From Acidobacteriota bacterium (lineage in GTDB: Bacteria; Acidobacteriota; Vicinamibacteria; Vicinamibacterales; JACQTH01), in the NCBI GenBank assembly GCA_016210935.1, contig JACQTH010000656.1, positions 1-8,225 of the forward strand: a stretch of 8,225 nucleotides of DNA, read 5' to 3'. The position numbers were made by a program, and so were the translations under genes. Below, one piece after another: positions 7,086-8,225 of this stretch (its first letter is position 1; each line of letters opens with the position of its first letter). The notes below the pieces were generated by a model. It made no database searches, was not told the DNA's origin, and saw only the letters and a list, made by a program, of their open reading frames with translations.

Positions 7086-8225
7086 TCAGTAGCGCCGCAC
7101 CGGGTCAAGCGATGCCGTCACGCTATGCCGCACCCCCGATTCCACGCGTACTGGAGAGGACCAGCGATAGTAGCCGGCCAACTCGAGGCCGACGCGATGT
7201 GATCCCGCGGCGACATCGGTCAGGACGAGCGGCGACACCCCGACGGCCCGGCCGTTCAGGAAGACCCGCGCGCCGGCTGGCCGGGTCTGCACCGCGAGCG
7301 TGCCGGCGCTGCCGGCGGCGATTGCCGGACCGCGTGCTCGGTCGCGTGATCGTGCCGGCGCAGAGCTTCCGGGTGCGCGTTGTCTGCTTGGCTCCCCTCG
7401 TCGCAGCGGCGGTGTCTCGTTCGTCTTCGCACTCTCGGCCGGGTCACCATCGATCTTCTGAGGGCTCGGCGATTCGACGCTGGCCGCGGCCCCGTCGATG
7501 ACCGTGCCGTCCGTCCATGCTCGCAGCGGTGCCGGCGTCGTCGGTCCACGTTTCGTCGCTGGATCGGCGACGATTCCAGGCATCGGAATGCGCCGAGAGA
7601 CGGTCGTGATTCCCACGCCGTATCCGGCAGCAAAACTCATCGCCGCAACCAGAACGGCCGCACTCGTGAGCCACACGAACGACACGCGATGCGTGTGAGG
7701 TTCAGGCGGCTCGGGCGCGGGCGCTGCGGCGCCGCCGATCACGAGGTTGTCAACCTCGGTCGAACCCGACTCTACGGTCGTAGCGCAGACCTCAAGCCGG
7801 GCCGCCGACGGTGCGTCAGTTCGAGTCGATGGAATCGCCGCGGGCGAAGACGCCGCAACCGCTAGAGCGTCGACGAACTGCATGGCCGTCTGGTGACGCT
7901 CGTGCGGATCGACAGCCAGTGCCTGCGACAGGATGCGCTGCACGTCAGGCTCCAGCGTCGGCGCGGACGCAACGAACACCCCCTCGCCAGTACCGCCGAC
8001 GCGTCGGCCCGTGAGGAGCTCGTGGGCGATCGCGCCAAGCGAATAGACGTCAGCCGTGACGTCCCACGACGCGCCGGCATGGCGTTCCGGCGGGGTGTAG
8101 GGCCGGCGCAACGGCGTTCTCACGCCGTGGCGATCGAGCACGGCCGCGACGCCGTGGCCCGTTACCCACACCTGCGGCAGGCTGACGAGCACATCGCGCG
8201 GATGCAGTCGTCCATGCAGGCATCC
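7086..8225 (-). CDS. Kinase-fold membrane protein with C-terminal PEGA domain (partial, probable pseudokinase)
   Basis: The 5' part lies beyond the right edge; 379 residues are visible, numbered from the edge. Residues 1-120 are the C-lobe of a Ser/Thr protein kinase (Hanks type): HGRLHPRD at 4-11 aligns with the catalytic loop, TGHG at 22-25 with the DFG loop, PPE at 45-47 with APE, ADVYSLG at 58-64 with subdomain IX, and DPHER at 106-110 with the conserved Arg of subdomain XI. The catalytic Asp is Arg6 and the DFG Asp is Gly23, so phosphotransfer is unlikely. A Pro/Ala/Ser-rich linker leads to one transmembrane helix at about 182-206, then another disordered linker rich in Pro, Arg and Ser. 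A PEGA domain follows at about 309-377 (PAGARVFLNGRAVGVSPL), presumably outside the cytoplasmic membrane. The TGA stop lies 22 bases before carA. Its role and partners are unknown; the invisible N-lobe could change the picture. Confidence 0.85.
   Translation of the reverse strand, partial: GCLHGRLHPRDVLVSLPQVWVTGHGVAAVLDRHGVRTPLRRPYTPPERHAGASWDVTADVYSLGAIAHELLTGRRVGGTGEGVFVASAPTLEPDVQRILSQALAVDPHERHQTAMQFVDALAVAASSPAAIPSTRTDAPSAARLEVCATTVESGSTEVDNLVIGGAAAPAPEPPEPHTHRVSFVWLTSAAVLVAAMSFAAGYGVGITTVSRRIPMPGIVADPATKRGPTTPAPLRAWTDGTVIDGAAASVESPSPQKIDGDPAESAKTNETPPLRRGEPSRQRAPGSSAPARSRDRARGPAIAAGSAGTLAVQTRPAGARVFLNGRAVGVSPLVLTDVAAGSHRVGLELAGYYRWSSPVRVESGVRHSVTASLDPVRRY

Noticed and set aside
7064..7108. 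TTG start adding 15 residues to carA
   Set aside because: It overlaps the end of the upstream gene, and the added residues do not match the CarA family, whose N-terminus begins at the ATG at 7061-7063.

Overview
The window is a GC-rich bacterial chromosome segment. Every supported gene lies on the minus strand, so the biological reading order runs from high to low coordinates: a kinase-like/PEGA membrane protein (cut by the right edge), carA, carB, then a ComEC/Rec2-family DNA-uptake channel (cut by the left edge). High GC, a bacterial kinase-fold protein ending in a PEGA domain, and the style of the ComEC protein suggest a member of Acidobacteriota, possibly Vicinamibacteria, or a similar environmental lineage. 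This placement is inference from gene style only; no rRNA or other marker is present.

Region 7086-8225 holds the C-terminal lobe of a Ser/Thr-kinase-fold protein, a low-complexity linker, one transmembrane helix and a PEGA domain. The residues that normally perform catalysis (the HRD Asp, and the Asp of DFG) are replaced, so it reads as a pseudokinase. Twenty-two bases later carA begins (5924-7063). Its TAG stop is followed, with no gap and in the same reading frame, by the GTG start of carB (2675-5923). Together they encode the two subunits of glutamine-dependent carbamoyl-phosphate synthetase, which feeds both pyrimidine and arginine synthesis.

Region 2440-2674 is the only intergenic stretch of any size. 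It contains a long imperfect inverted repeat just after carB, a four-tract G-rich motif overlapping the carB stop codon, and a separate 19-base near-palindrome. These look like dispersed intergenic repeat material and/or a transcript-end structure. Region 1-2439 is one uninterrupted reading frame for ComEC: an N-terminal membrane/DUF4131-type part, the Competence membrane channel, and a metallo-beta-lactamase-like domain. Its extreme C-terminus lies beyond the left edge.

I found no mobile element, tRNA, rRNA or CRISPR array, and no convincing new multi-gene system. The observations most worth following are the pseudokinase-PEGA protein placed directly ahead of carAB, the single-stop-codon carA/carB junction, and the structured repeat region between carB and comEC.
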